Shown: positions 1 to 7,479, counted from the stretch's first letter. The stretch: 29,454 nucleotides of DNA from an uncultured Bacilli bacterium (GCA_910586865.1 CAJUIY010000022.1:1-29454), one strand, 5' to 3'. Notes: generated by a model from the letters alone, not told the origin. Made by a program: numbers and translations.

Positions 1-2
1 GA

Positions 3-290
3 AAATATTATCAACCATATTTGGATAATAAACTAAAGTGCTTTACTCCTAAGACAGAATGCTTAGTTATTAAGTCATTTGATGGTGATTTATTAGTTAC
101 TATTGATGAGAAAGTCTATGAATTAAGGGAACTTCCTAGAAATGAAAGATTTTCAAAAGAATTCGATGGAGAAATACATCAAGATAAGTTTCAAAAAGAG
201 AAATACATTCCACCTATGACACATCCGTGGAAAGTAGCTAGCTTCAAAAAACAAATACAAAAAGCACACACAAATCATGTGTATGCCTAA
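3..290 (+). CDS. DDE transposase, C-terminal part (5' end outside window)
   Basis: The frame is open from the first bases and continues upstream of the window, so this is the last ~95 codons of a longer protein. The visible part contains a small beta-rich segment (IKSFDGDLLVTIDEKVYEL) followed by a basic tail with PPMTHPWK. A tail with a His-Pro-Trp motif after a beta-barrel-like domain is typical of the C-terminus of IS1202/ISNCY- and IS481-like transposases, which cut and join DNA with a DDE catalytic core. That core is not in the window. I assign the broad class with fair confidence but not the family. Codon use resembles the neighbouring AT-rich genes. A strongly self-complementary element begins at the stop codon. 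Confidence 0.65.
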   Translation, partial: KYYQPYLDNKLKCFTPKTECLVIKSFDGDLLVTIDEKVYELRELPRNERFSKEFDGEIHQDKFQKEKYIPPMTHPWKVASFKKQIQKAHTNHVYA

Positions 291-443
291 GCGGGGTTTT
301 ATGCCGAGAAAATCCATCAATTTAGGCAGGAATTTATCGTAATGCTTAAGGCAAGCAAATTTCTAATTTGTTTGACGTCCCTCTTTTAGATAAATGACTG
401 GGTTCCTAAATTGATGGAGGAATTGGAATAAATTTTCCCGCTT
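289..443 (+). other. Candidate structured RNA or attenuator at the 3' end of the insertion sequence
   Basis: Four nested helices can be drawn: AAGCGGG (289-295) with CCCGCTT (437-443); TCCATCAATTTAGG (313-326) with CCTAAATTGATGGA (405-418), 14 perfect pairs; ATTTATC (332-338) with GATAAAT (389-395); and CAAGCAAATT (352-361) with AATTTGTTTG (365-374), one G-U pair. The order is strictly nested, so a single extended RNA fold is possible. TGCCTAAGC (285-293) is also nearly complementary to GCTTAAGGCA (344-353), an alternative pairing. No U-tract follows the outer stem, so it is not a simple intrinsic terminator. It matches no RNA family I recognise. Confidence 0.5.
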
Positions 444-491
444 ATGTTTCAAAAATTTTAGGACATTTTCAAAAATTATTGACACTACAAA

Positions 492-917
492 TTAAGCAGG
501 ACATCTCGACACACTACTACTAGGCTTATAGACTGTTTTACTTCCTTTTTTTATTACTAGATACACTTGATAACTAACCTTTTTGGTACTATTATTTTTG
601 GTTACATTTACGAAAGTTTGCCCTTTATCTACTACTTCATTTTTCTTTCCAACAAAATCTTTGATTAGTTTCTCGTTTAGTAAATTTTGAACAGGAATAC
701 CTTTACAACCACCTTCATTTAATCCCCATAAATCTCTATTATATTTATCAACATATAGTTTCGCTCCCGTTTCTAATACTTTCTCATATTCAAGATACGT
801 TTTATTACTATTTTGAGTTTGTAGTTTTGTAATTGACGGAAAAGCCATTACCGTAATAATTCCAATGATTACCATAACCACAATCACTTCAATTAAAGTA
901 GACCCTTTATTATTCAT
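492..917 (-). CDS. Type IV prepilin-like protein (class III signal, GspG/ComGC style)
   Basis: From the ATG at 917 the protein begins MNNKGSTLIEVIVVMVIIGII, a short basic leader followed by the prepilin-peptidase/methylation motif (G then STLIE, Glu at mature position 5) and a hydrophobic helix. This is the signature of type IV pilins, pseudopilins and competence pilins, which are processed by a prepilin peptidase and assembled in the membrane. The rest (about 110 residues) is soluble and has two Cys residues (GGCKG and SRCPA) that may form a disulfide. An in-frame ATG 60 bases upstream would put a long extension before the leader. I reject it because a GGTGAT ribosome-binding site precedes 917 and a TGG-TATACT extended -10 (933-941) lies inside the longer version. 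No assembly ATPase or prepilin peptidase gene is visible. Confidence 0.8.
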   Translation of the reverse strand: MNNKGSTLIEVIVVMVIIGIITVMAFPSITKLQTQNSNKTYLEYEKVLETGAKLYVDKYNRDLWGLNEGGCKGIPVQNLLNEKLIKDFVGKKNEVVDKGQTFVNVTKNNSTKKVSYQVYLVIKKGSKTVYKPSSSVSRCPA

Positions 918-1021
918 ATTATCACCATCTAAAGTATACCACAAAATCTCTAATTTTAGTAAAAATTTTGATTTCATTTACATTATTTTATCTTTTGCAT
1001 AATTTATATTAGGTGATCACT

Positions 1022-1243
1022 ATGAAATTTAAAGGACCAAAACACAATCTATTTTGCAGATGTAACTACTGCAAACAAAGAAGAAGATCTTCCATCTTCT
1101 ACTTAGCATTAATTCTTGTTTTCTTAGTCATTAGCTTTTATCAAGCATTACTATTAATCTTTATTACGACTAGATTTAATGCTGTTATCCTATTCTTGGA
1201 ATTTATCTTTATCTTCTTTTTGGTTTTTTTCATCCTCTTTTAA
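1022..1243 (+). CDS. Small two-span membrane protein with a CxCxxC motif
   Basis: Starting at the ATG at 1022 (AGGTGATC is well placed upstream), the 73-residue product has a short basic N-terminus with cysteines (FCRCNYCKQRRR) and then two very hydrophobic segments (about residues 27-47 and 52-73). The Cys cluster could bind a metal or be redox active, but this is inference. It is divergent from the prepilin gene, and its 3' end overlaps the 3' end of the ysxE-like gene by 54 bases in the opposite direction. I do not recognise the family. The good ribosome-binding site supports a real gene; the low-complexity C-terminus and the antisense overlap argue for caution. Confidence 0.5.
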   Translation: MKFKGPKHNLFCRCNYCKQRRRSSIFYLALILVFLVISFYQALLLIFITTRFNAVILFLEFIFIFFLVFFILF

Positions 1244-2101
1244 AACAAAATCCTTCGTTTTTTCTACATATTTAACAAGTTCATAAACACGAACTGTATT
1301 TTGATAATGATGGCTAGTAAAATCTATCTTATCCGGTATCGAAAGAAGAGAAAAAAACAACAGGTATTCATCTTCTGTATAACAAAATCTTGACTGATAC
1401 ATCTGAAACAAAGAAGTCATTTCCACCTCTAAATAATTATTTCGGTAAAAATATAAAAAATCAAAGATAGGACAGCCTTTTGTATAATCATCCCAACTAA
1501 TTAACTTCTTATCTTCCCCTATTAAAATATGATCTAGACTAGGTTTATTATGTAAGAGTACGACTCTTTCTTTTTTTTGATTCTTTTTTTCTTCATACCA
1601 CATCTTTAAATTCTCTTTAGAATAATTAAGTGCCGAATAAATAAGAGAAATATTACGGATTAATAAGTATTCAGCAGGAGACATATATACTTTTTGTTCT
1701 ATCATATCTTGTAAGTCGTGATAGTAATAGTTTAAATAATCAAGCTTGCTCATATATTCTTCATATACTTCTTTTACTTGATCCATCACAATCTTCCGAT
1801 AAAATAAGGTTTTGTTATGTAAAATGCTTAAGATGTAAATTAACTCCATTGCTTTTTCTTCTTTTTCTTGTTTTATCTCCTGTATATAAGGATAAACATT
1901 ATATTCCTCTAATTCTTCTTTATCCAATAAGTAGTGAAAGTTTTTATTTTGTAAATATTCATATAATCCTTTTTCCTTAGAGGAACCTTTCTTTAGAACC
2001 AATTTTCCTTTATCCGTATCAATAATCTTAATTTTTTGTTGTTCTTTGATTCCTCTCACTTTTAAATCATACTTTTCGATTAATTTTTTAATTTCATTCA
2101 T
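1190..2101 (-). CDS. ysxE: YsxE-like spore-coat protein of the CotS/aminoglycoside-phosphotransferase fold
   Basis: The middle and C-terminal parts show a phosphotransferase-like layout: LLHNKPSLDHIL then LISWDDYTKGCPIFDFLYFY, matching the Brenner and DFG-like regions of the CotS/YutH/YsxE group. In active members the first motif is HxD. Here it reads HNK, so the catalytic Asp is missing and the protein may be a pseudokinase. In B. subtilis ysxE lies directly after spoVID and encodes a spore-coat protein; the same order is seen here, which is the main support for the symbol. The ATG at 2101 overlaps the spoVID stop by 8 bases, suggesting translational coupling. An in-frame ATG at 2143 would overlap by 50 bases. 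The C-terminal tail is Lys/Glu/Asp-rich. Confidence 0.65.
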   Translation of the reverse strand: MNEIKKLIEKYDLKVRGIKEQQKIKIIDTDKGKLVLKKGSSKEKGLYEYLQNKNFHYLLDKEELEEYNVYPYIQEIKQEKEEKAMELIYILSILHNKTLFYRKIVMDQVKEVYEEYMSKLDYLNYYYHDLQDMIEQKVYMSPAEYLLIRNISLIYSALNYSKENLKMWYEEKKNQKKERVVLLHNKPSLDHILIGEDKKLISWDDYTKGCPIFDFLYFYRNNYLEVEMTSLFQMYQSRFCYTEDEYLLFFSLLSIPDKIDFTSHHYQNTVRVYELVKYVEKTKDFVLKEDEKNQKEDKDKFQE

Positions 2102-3008
2102 TACAGGTTGGAATAATGATTTTTGATCCAATTTCGATTTCACTTAAATCATTGTATTCACTAAGACTTTCTCTACTTACTTTATAGGTATCCATAATTT
2201 TTTCAATACTATCTTCTTTTCTAACAATATAGACAGAATAGGTGGTGAATGTTTCTTCAGATGTTTCAAAGGCTTGAAATAGAGAACTCATATTACTGCT
2301 TTCTTGTTTTTGTTCCATAATAACCTCCTCACTAACAACATTATCCTTCTCTTCTTTTTCTACTACTGGAACTACTTCTTGAGTAGTTTCTATGACATTA
2401 TTAGATTCTTCCATTTCTTTTAAAGAAATACTTTCCTCTTCTTCTACTCGTTCTTTTGTATTCTTTTCATCACTTTCCATTTTTTCTTCAATTACTTTAT
2501 CCTCTTCTTCTATGATATCTCCATCACATTCTCTTACTTCCTCATCTTGATTTGGAATCTCTTCTTTTCGAACTTCTTCTACTTTCCTCGCATCTTCTTC
2601 TTTTGAAATTTCAAAAAGATCATTTTCAGACTTTTTTTCTTCCAATACTTCTATTTGATCTTCTTCTTTTTCTTCTACTATCACTTCTTCTACTCCTTCT
2701 ACTAAGACTTCAATATCACATTTTAAAATATCGTCGTTTACAATAGCATAGTTAAAATTACTAATGGATACTTTTCTAGTGTCTTCTTCCAATGTCTCTA
2801 GAAGTTCTATCTCTACTGGAATGGGATACGAAAATTTTTCTTCTAAAGTAGATGCTTCTGTCATCTTATAAGTACCAGATACGACAAATTCTCCTTCTAT
2901 TTTACTTTTTGATTGAAATTCTAACGAATGATCAAGGGAAATAGAAGTGATTTCACCTATCATACTAGGAAACTCTATTTCTTTTTCAAAAGATACGTTT
3001 TTTTTCAT
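2094..3008 (-). CDS. spoVID: SpoVID-like spore-coat morphogenesis protein with C-terminal LysM
   Basis: Three regions are visible in 304 residues. Residues 1-110 form a beta-rich domain resembling the N-terminal SPOCS-type domain of SpoVID. Residues ~110-250 are an extremely acidic, low-complexity linker (Glu/Asp runs with Lys and Val). Residues ~257-304 are a LysM motif (YSVYIVRKEDSIEKIMDTYK, ending GSKIIIPTC). In B. subtilis SpoVID sits on the forespore surface, binds SpoIVA and SafA, and allows coat encasement. It is followed there by ysxE, as here. The protein is shorter than the B. subtilis one. GAGGAG lies 6 bases before the ATG. The architecture and neighbour make the assignment good, although the linker itself is not informative. 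Confidence 0.7.
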   Translation of the reverse strand: MKKNVSFEKEIEFPSMIGEITSISLDHSLEFQSKSKIEGEFVVSGTYKMTEASTLEEKFSYPIPVEIELLETLEEDTRKVSISNFNYAIVNDDILKCDIEVLVEGVEEVIVEEKEEDQIEVLEEKKSENDLFEISKEEDARKVEEVRKEEIPNQDEEVRECDGDIIEEEDKVIEEKMESDEKNTKERVEEEESISLKEMEESNNVIETTQEVVPVVEKEEKDNVVSEEVIMEQKQESSNMSSLFQAFETSEETFTTYSVYIVRKEDSIEKIMDTYKVSRESLSEYNDLSEIEIGSKIIIPTCNE

Positions 3009-3031
3009 TTAAATCTCCTCACTTTTCATTT

Positions 3032-3085
3032 AATCATATGAAAAAAAAGAGAAATTATTCGTTATCTCTTTTCATTCATATGATT
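3032..3085 (-). terminator. Intrinsic terminator after the lon operon, inside a larger palindrome
   Basis: On the minus strand AAAAGAGA (3072-3065) pairs with TCTCTTTT (3052-3045) around a 12-base loop, followed by a run of T. Outside it, AATCATATGA (3032-3041) and TCATATGATT (3076-3085) form a perfect 10-base inverted repeat. The stem includes the last codons and stop of the gene ending at 3062. Confidence 0.75.
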
Positions 3086-3727
3086 TAATTTTCTCATTAT
3101 CTTTTTTACATGATGAGTTGGTTGAATTAATTTATTATTTACAAAGATATCAAGAATGGATGTGGTAGCATTTATATAGCCTTGTTCTTTAAAAAAAACC
3201 TCTGGTGCACAACTTATCAGATAATTGATGGAAGACAAATATTTGCTTGGCTTTTCAGTATTCTTTAAGGATACTCCATGTATTAATTGATTCATAATAC
3301 TTAAATAGCGATAATCAAATTCTGATAATGATACAATCTCTTCATCATAATTTTCTATATTACTTACCATATGCATTTGATATCTTATTTTTAACTGCTC
3401 TTTGATATATCTAGTTCGATATTTCTCTTTTGTTTGTTCCAAGGAATTTAGAGTAGTTAAAGTTAAATTCTCATATTCTCTTATCTTTCCTTTTGTGTGA
3501 TACCGAAATCGTCCCACATTAATAATTTCACGGTATTTATCTAGATAATCTTTTAGTAAGAGAAAATCAGATTCCAATACCATGATGGTTTCTAATCGAA
3601 AGAGTAATTCGTAATATAAATCTTCTCTATTATAAATTTCCATAAAGTCTTTCGGAAAATACGTAATTAATTCATACTTCATCCAGATCAAATCCAACTT
3701 TTTTTCAGCAGTATTAAAATCGATCAT
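3062..3727 (-). CDS. Uncharacterised protein encoded directly after lon
   Basis: The product is a 221-residue soluble, mostly helical protein rich in Tyr, Leu and Lys. I see no signal peptide, membrane segment or recognisable catalytic motif. The start codon overlaps the lon stop (ATGA), so the two genes are translationally coupled and probably co-transcribed. The transcript ends at the terminator covering this gene's final codons. The coupling suggests a role with Lon, for example as an adaptor or substrate-related factor, but that is only inference from position. I do not recognise the family. Confidence 0.75.
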   Translation of the reverse strand: MIDFNTAEKKLDLIWMKYELITYFPKDFMEIYNREDLYYELLFRLETIMVLESDFLLLKDYLDKYREIINVGRFRYHTKGKIREYENLTLTTLNSLEQTKEKYRTRYIKEQLKIRYQMHMVSNIENYDEEIVSLSEFDYRYLSIMNQLIHGVSLKNTEKPSKYLSSINYLISCAPEVFFKEQGYINATTSILDIFVNNKLIQPTHHVKKIMRKLNHMNEKR

Positions 3728-6036
3728 TTCTTATCACCAAATACTTTCTGATAGATATCTTCATATTTCGATACGATAGTAAATTCTAACTTTTCTAAGA
3801 TTTCTTTTGGTATTTCTTCTAAATCATTTTCATTTTCTTTTGGAATGATAATTTTTTTCACTCCTGCACGATCTGCTCCAATGACTTTTTCTTTTAAACC
3901 ACCAATTGGTAGTATTCTTCCTCGTAGCGTAATTTCTCCTGTCATGGCAATATTCGTATCAACCTCACGCTTCGTAAGAAGAGATATCATTGCGGTTGCT
4001 AAAGTCACTCCTGCACTTGGTCCATCTTTGGGAACAGCACCTTCTGGAACATGAATATGAATATCATTTTTCTCTAGAATCGTAGAGTCAATATGAAAGA
4101 AGTCCACATTTGATTTAATATAAGATAAAGCGATTTTAGCAGACTCTTGCATCACTTCTCCTAGGCTACCAGTTAAAATCAAATCACCACGTCCTTTATA
4201 ATAGGTAGCTTCGATTGGTAGAATATCTCCTCCAAAAACGGTATAAGCCATCCCATTCACGACACCAATTTGTTTTTTACTATCTTTTTCTAAATAATGA
4301 TATTTGGCCTTCCCTAAATATTCTTCTAAAGATTCTTTCGTAATTTGATAAGAAACCGTAGAATAATCGGTTAATAAATTTTTCACTACTTTTCGTAACA
4401 CCGTAGCAATGATTCTTTCTAACTCACGCACTCCTGCTTCTTTCGTATAGCTTCGAATCATCGTTAATATTGCCTCATCCTCAAATTGGACTTGTAATTC
4501 AGTTAAACCATGTTGTTCTAATTCCTTAGGTATTAAATGTTTTTTGGCGATATCTAATTTCTCATACTCGGTATAGCTTGATAAATTAATAATTTCCAAA
4601 CGATCTTGTAATTCAAATGGTATCTGATCCACATAATTAGCCGTTGCGATAAATAAAACTTGCGAAAGATCAAAATCTTCCTCAATATAATGATCCGAAA
4701 ATTTCGAATTTTGTTCTGGATCCAAAACTTCTAATAAACTACTCGCGGGATCTCCTTTCATATCCTTTCTCATCTTGTCAATCTCGTCAATAATAAAGAC
4801 TGGATTTGTTGTTTTTGCTTTTCGGATTCCTTGAATAATTCTTCCTGGATTTGCACCTACATACGTTCTTCTATGTCCTATAATTTCTGCTTCATCATTA
4901 ATTCCACCAACACTGATTTTACAGAAGTTTCTGTTTAAGCTTTTCGCAATGGAAAGAGCTAGTGATGTTTTCCCAACACCAGGTGGCCCTACTAGACAGA
5001 GAATCGGACTTCTTAAATTATTTGTATTTTGTTTTACTGCTAGATATTCTAATATTCTTGACTTTACATCATCTAGTCCATAATGAGACAAATCAAGAGT
5101 ACGTTTTACTTTGTTTAGATTATCCACATCTTTTGTAAATTTATTCCAAGGAAGATTTAACATCCAGTCTAGATAATCTCTTATCATACCTAGTTCTGGA
5201 GAATTAGAGTTAGTTGCTTCATATCTACTAATCTCTTTCTTAATTTTGTCTTTAATTCTTTTATCACATCTTAATTTGGATAATTTATATTTTAGATTTG
5301 CCACTTCATCTTCTCTAGTATTTACGTCTCCTAATTCTTTTTGAATAATCTTTATCTTTTCTCTTAAATAAAATTCTTTTTGACTTTCTGAAAGCTCATG
5401 ATCCACTTCTTCTTCAATTTTCTTTTCTAATTTGATTAGTTTCAAATCTTCACTCATATCTTCTATTAAAAATTTGGTTCTAGTAATTGGATCTATTTCT
5501 AAAATATATCGTTTTTTCTTTTCATAATCAAATGGTAAGAAAGTAGCAACTAAATCACATAACTCATCCAGATTAGAAACGGTAGCGATTTGGGAAAGCA
5601 TGGCATTGCTCATATAAGGTGTAGAATGAATATAGTTTTCTAATGATTTTTTTAAGATACTAACATAACTAGATTCCATATTGGTATTTTCTTCTCGTGC
5701 GATATCTTCTACTAATGCCTCATAAACATCATCGTTATTTAAATATTCTACGACATGAACTCGTTTTACCCCTTCTAATACCAGTCTTGTTTTTCCATTA
5801 GGAACGTCCATTCTTAACTTGATTTTTCCAATCACTCCAAAGTTTGGAAAAGAAGAAATATCTTCAAAATCATCTGTTAATGGATTAATAATTAACATAA
5901 ATTTATCATTGGAGTCTTCGGCCACAGATACCATTTGTCGATGATTGATATCTTCGCATTCTACTCTAATTTCACTATTTGGAAATAAGACCATATCTTG
6001 TATTAGTAATACTCCAAGTTTTAATTTTTCCATCAT
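3724..6036 (-). CDS. lon: ATP-dependent protease Lon (LonA type)
   Basis: This is a full-length LonA of 770 residues. The N-terminal substrate-binding domain (about 1-200) and coiled-coil region (about 200-270) are followed by an AAA+ module with Walker A GPPGVGKT (350-357) and Walker B FIIDEID (Asp/Glu 417-418). The C-terminal peptidase domain has catalytic Ser674 in PKDGPSAG and Lys715 in GGLKEK. Lon degrades misfolded and regulatory proteins in the cytoplasm as a hexamer. GGAGGTG precedes two adjacent ATG codons (6036 and 6033), and either may be used. A sigma-A-like promoter lies just upstream (6067-6094). clpX, often between tig and lon in Firmicutes, is absent here. I see no CtsR or HrcA operator in the intergenic region. 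Confidence 0.97.
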   Translation of the reverse strand: MMEKLKLGVLLIQDMVLFPNSEIRVECEDINHRQMVSVAEDSNDKFMLIINPLTDDFEDISSFPNFGVIGKIKLRMDVPNGKTRLVLEGVKRVHVVEYLNNDDVYEALVEDIAREENTNMESSYVSILKKSLENYIHSTPYMSNAMLSQIATVSNLDELCDLVATFLPFDYEKKKRYILEIDPITRTKFLIEDMSEDLKLIKLEKKIEEEVDHELSESQKEFYLREKIKIIQKELGDVNTREDEVANLKYKLSKLRCDKRIKDKIKKEISRYEATNSNSPELGMIRDYLDWMLNLPWNKFTKDVDNLNKVKRTLDLSHYGLDDVKSRILEYLAVKQNTNNLRSPILCLVGPPGVGKTSLALSIAKSLNRNFCKISVGGINDEAEIIGHRRTYVGANPGRIIQGIRKAKTTNPVFIIDEIDKMRKDMKGDPASSLLEVLDPEQNSKFSDHYIEEDFDLSQVLFIATANYVDQIPFELQDRLEIINLSSYTEYEKLDIAKKHLIPKELEQHGLTELQVQFEDEAILTMIRSYTKEAGVRELERIIATVLRKVVKNLLTDYSTVSYQITKESLEEYLGKAKYHYLEKDSKKQIGVVNGMAYTVFGGDILPIEATYYKGRGDLILTGSLGEVMQESAKIALSYIKSNVDFFHIDSTILEKNDIHIHVPEGAVPKDGPSAGVTLATAMISLLTKREVDTNIAMTGEITLRGRILPIGGLKEKVIGADRAGVKKIIIPKENENDLEEIPKEILEKLEFTIVSKYEDIYQKVFGDKK

Positions 6037-6066
6037 GGTTCACCTCCAAATTTAATACTGTTTTTT

Positions 6067-6094
6067 ATTATAAATTATTTTAAAAAAAATACAA
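6067..6094 (-). promoter_or_regulatory. Promoter of lon
   Basis: On the minus strand TTGTAT (6094-6089) and a perfect TATAAT (6072-6067) are 16 bases apart, ending about 30 bases before the lon start. Confidence 0.6.
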
Positions 6095-6104
6095 GGGAAA
6101 ACCA

Positions 6105-6136
6105 TGAAAAAAGATAACTTTTTTGAAGTTACCTTT
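6105..6136 (-). terminator. Intrinsic terminator of tig
   Basis: The minus-strand RNA has AAGGTAACTT, a 5-base loop, and AAGTTATCTT followed by T residues. The single non-Watson-Crick position is a G-U pair only in the minus-strand transcript. The stem overlaps the tig stop codon. Confidence 0.8.
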
Positions 6137-7421
6137 ATTTATTAAATTCTTTTAATAAGTCGATGGTTTTTCTCATTTCTAAGTCATATTTAATCATGTC
6201 AATACCACCAAATTGTTTTAAGAATTCCTCTTTTTCCATTTGGTATTTTTCTGCTAGTAGAGAAGCTTCTTTTTCTGCATCTTCGTCTTTTACTTCTACT
6301 TTTTCCATTTTCATAATCTCTTCTAGCATTAAACGATATAATACATTAGAATAGGCTTCTTTTTCCATTTGAGATCTTAAATCTTCTTCACTAGATCTAG
6401 TAAACTGATAATATACTTCTAAACTAATTCCTTGCATTCTGATATGTTCTTCAAAACGTTTCATTAAACGGTCTACTTCTTCGTTCACCATTTCTTCTGG
6501 AATATCTACTTCTACTTGTTTTCCAACTTCTTCTAAAATAGTATCTACATATTTATTTTCGGCATCTACTTCTTTTTCTGCTTTGATATTTTTCTCTATT
6601 TCTTCTTCTAGCTTTTCTTTAGAGTCAACACCTTCCATTCCTAAATCTTCAAAGAATTCTTCGTCTAATTCTCTTACTTGTTTTTCTTTCATCTCATTTA
6701 CTTTCACTTTAAAGATTACTTCGGCACCCTTTAAATCTTCTACTCCATAATCTTCTGGGAACGTAAGAGGAAGGTCTTTTTCTTCTCCAACCTTCATACC
6801 AATAACTTGTTCTTCAAAACCAGGAATAAAAGTATGGGAACCAATCTCTAACTGATAATTTTCACCCTTTCCTCCTTCAAAAGCAACGCCATCTTTGAAT
6901 CCTTCAAAATCAATGACTGCCACATTTCCGTCTTCTACACAGCCTTCTTCTTTCGATACCAACTCGGTATATCTTTCTAGGATGTGAGAAAGCTCATGTT
7001 CAATCTCTTCCTTTGTTACTTCAACACTTTCTGGTTTGATATTTAATCCCTTATATTTTTTGATTTTAAGCTCTGGTTTTGTCACAATTTTAAAAACATA
7101 CTCAATTTTTTCATCGTCTACACTCTTCAAATCAATCTCCGGTTGAACCACTGGTATTAATTTAGACTCTTCCATGGCTCTTTCATATGCTTTTTGTAAT
7201 AAAATATCGGCAGCTGGAAGATAAAGTGCCTCTTTTCCATAGTTTTTTTCATAAATATCTCTTGGAACTTTTCCCTTACGGAATCCATCTACTTTTGCTT
7301 CTTTTTGTTTTTCCTTAAAGGCTTTATCTAAAGCTTCCTTCCATTCTTCTCCTTCTATTTTAATTACTACTTCGTGGACATTTTTCTTTGTTTCTTTTTT
7401 TTCTTCTTTTTCTTTTGCCAT
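6135..7421 (-). CDS. tig: Trigger factor, ribosome-associated chaperone and prolyl isomerase
   Basis: Three domains fit trigger factor at 428 residues. The N-terminal ribosome-binding domain contains the signature GFRKGKVP, which docks on ribosomal protein uL23. The FKBP-type isomerase domain (about 150-245) contains VAVIDFEGFKDG and the GSHTFIPGFEEQVIGM segment. A long helical C-terminal domain follows. It shields nascent chains leaving the ribosome. The GTG/ATG choice is clear: GGAGGT touches the first ATG (7427) but is 6 bases from the second (7421), giving MAKEKEEKKE. The first residues are a charged Lys/Glu stretch. The gene has its own strong promoter (7444-7472) and terminator. The tig-lon order is common in Firmicutes. 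Confidence 0.97.
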   Translation of the reverse strand: MAKEKEEKKETKKNVHEVVIKIEGEEWKEALDKAFKEKQKEAKVDGFRKGKVPRDIYEKNYGKEALYLPAADILLQKAYERAMEESKLIPVVQPEIDLKSVDDEKIEYVFKIVTKPELKIKKYKGLNIKPESVEVTKEEIEHELSHILERYTELVSKEEGCVEDGNVAVIDFEGFKDGVAFEGGKGENYQLEIGSHTFIPGFEEQVIGMKVGEEKDLPLTFPEDYGVEDLKGAEVIFKVKVNEMKEKQVRELDEEFFEDLGMEGVDSKEKLEEEIEKNIKAEKEVDAENKYVDTILEEVGKQVEVDIPEEMVNEEVDRLMKRFEEHIRMQGISLEVYYQFTRSSEEDLRSQMEKEAYSNVLYRLMLEEIMKMEKVEVKDEDAEKEASLLAEKYQMEKEEFLKQFGGIDMIKYDLEMRKTIDLLKEFNK

Positions 7422-7443
7422 TTTCATACCTCCAATACGTTAT

Positions 7444-7472
7444 ATTATATCTTATAAAAAAGATTAATACAA
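7444..7472 (-). promoter_or_regulatory. Promoter of tig
   Basis: On the minus strand TTGTAT (7472-7467), a 17-base spacer, and a perfect TATAAT (7449-7444) precede the GGAGGT ribosome-binding site. Confidence 0.7.
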
Positions 7473-7479
7473 CTAATTT

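Larger units (their letters stand above)
1..485 (+). mobile_element. Right-hand part of an insertion sequence, cut by the window start
   Basis: The element consists of a transposase C-terminus (to 290), a highly self-complementary stretch (289-443) and an AT-rich tail carrying two copies of TTTCAAAAATT-like sequence (about 447-480). It seems to end near 484, where the minus-strand reading begins TGTCAATAATTTTTG, a plausible terminal inverted repeat. The left end lies outside the window, so neither the repeat nor a target duplication can be confirmed. The element sits only a few bases beyond the stop codon of the prepilin gene at 492, so that gene is not interrupted. The end position is inference. 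Confidence 0.6.

Noticed and set aside
289..443. HEARO/omega RNA or known riboswitch
   Set aside because: The nested stems do not follow a consensus I can recall for IscB/TnpB-associated RNAs, and the adjacent protein is a DDE-type transposase, not TnpB or IscB.
918..977. N-terminal extension of the prepilin to an upstream ATG
   Set aside because: It would put 20 residues before the short basic leader, lacks a ribosome-binding site, and contains a likely -10 element. The start at 917 has GGTGAT and the proper class III signal.
2552..2746. Plus-strand open frame rich in Leu opposite spoVID
   Set aside because: It is the antisense shadow of the Glu-rich linker (GAA/GAG read backwards gives Leu/Phe/Ser), with no ribosome-binding site.
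6037..6134. CtsR or HrcA operator before lon
   Set aside because: No heptad direct repeats (GGTCAAA-like) or CIRCE inverted repeat are present; only a plain promoter is seen.
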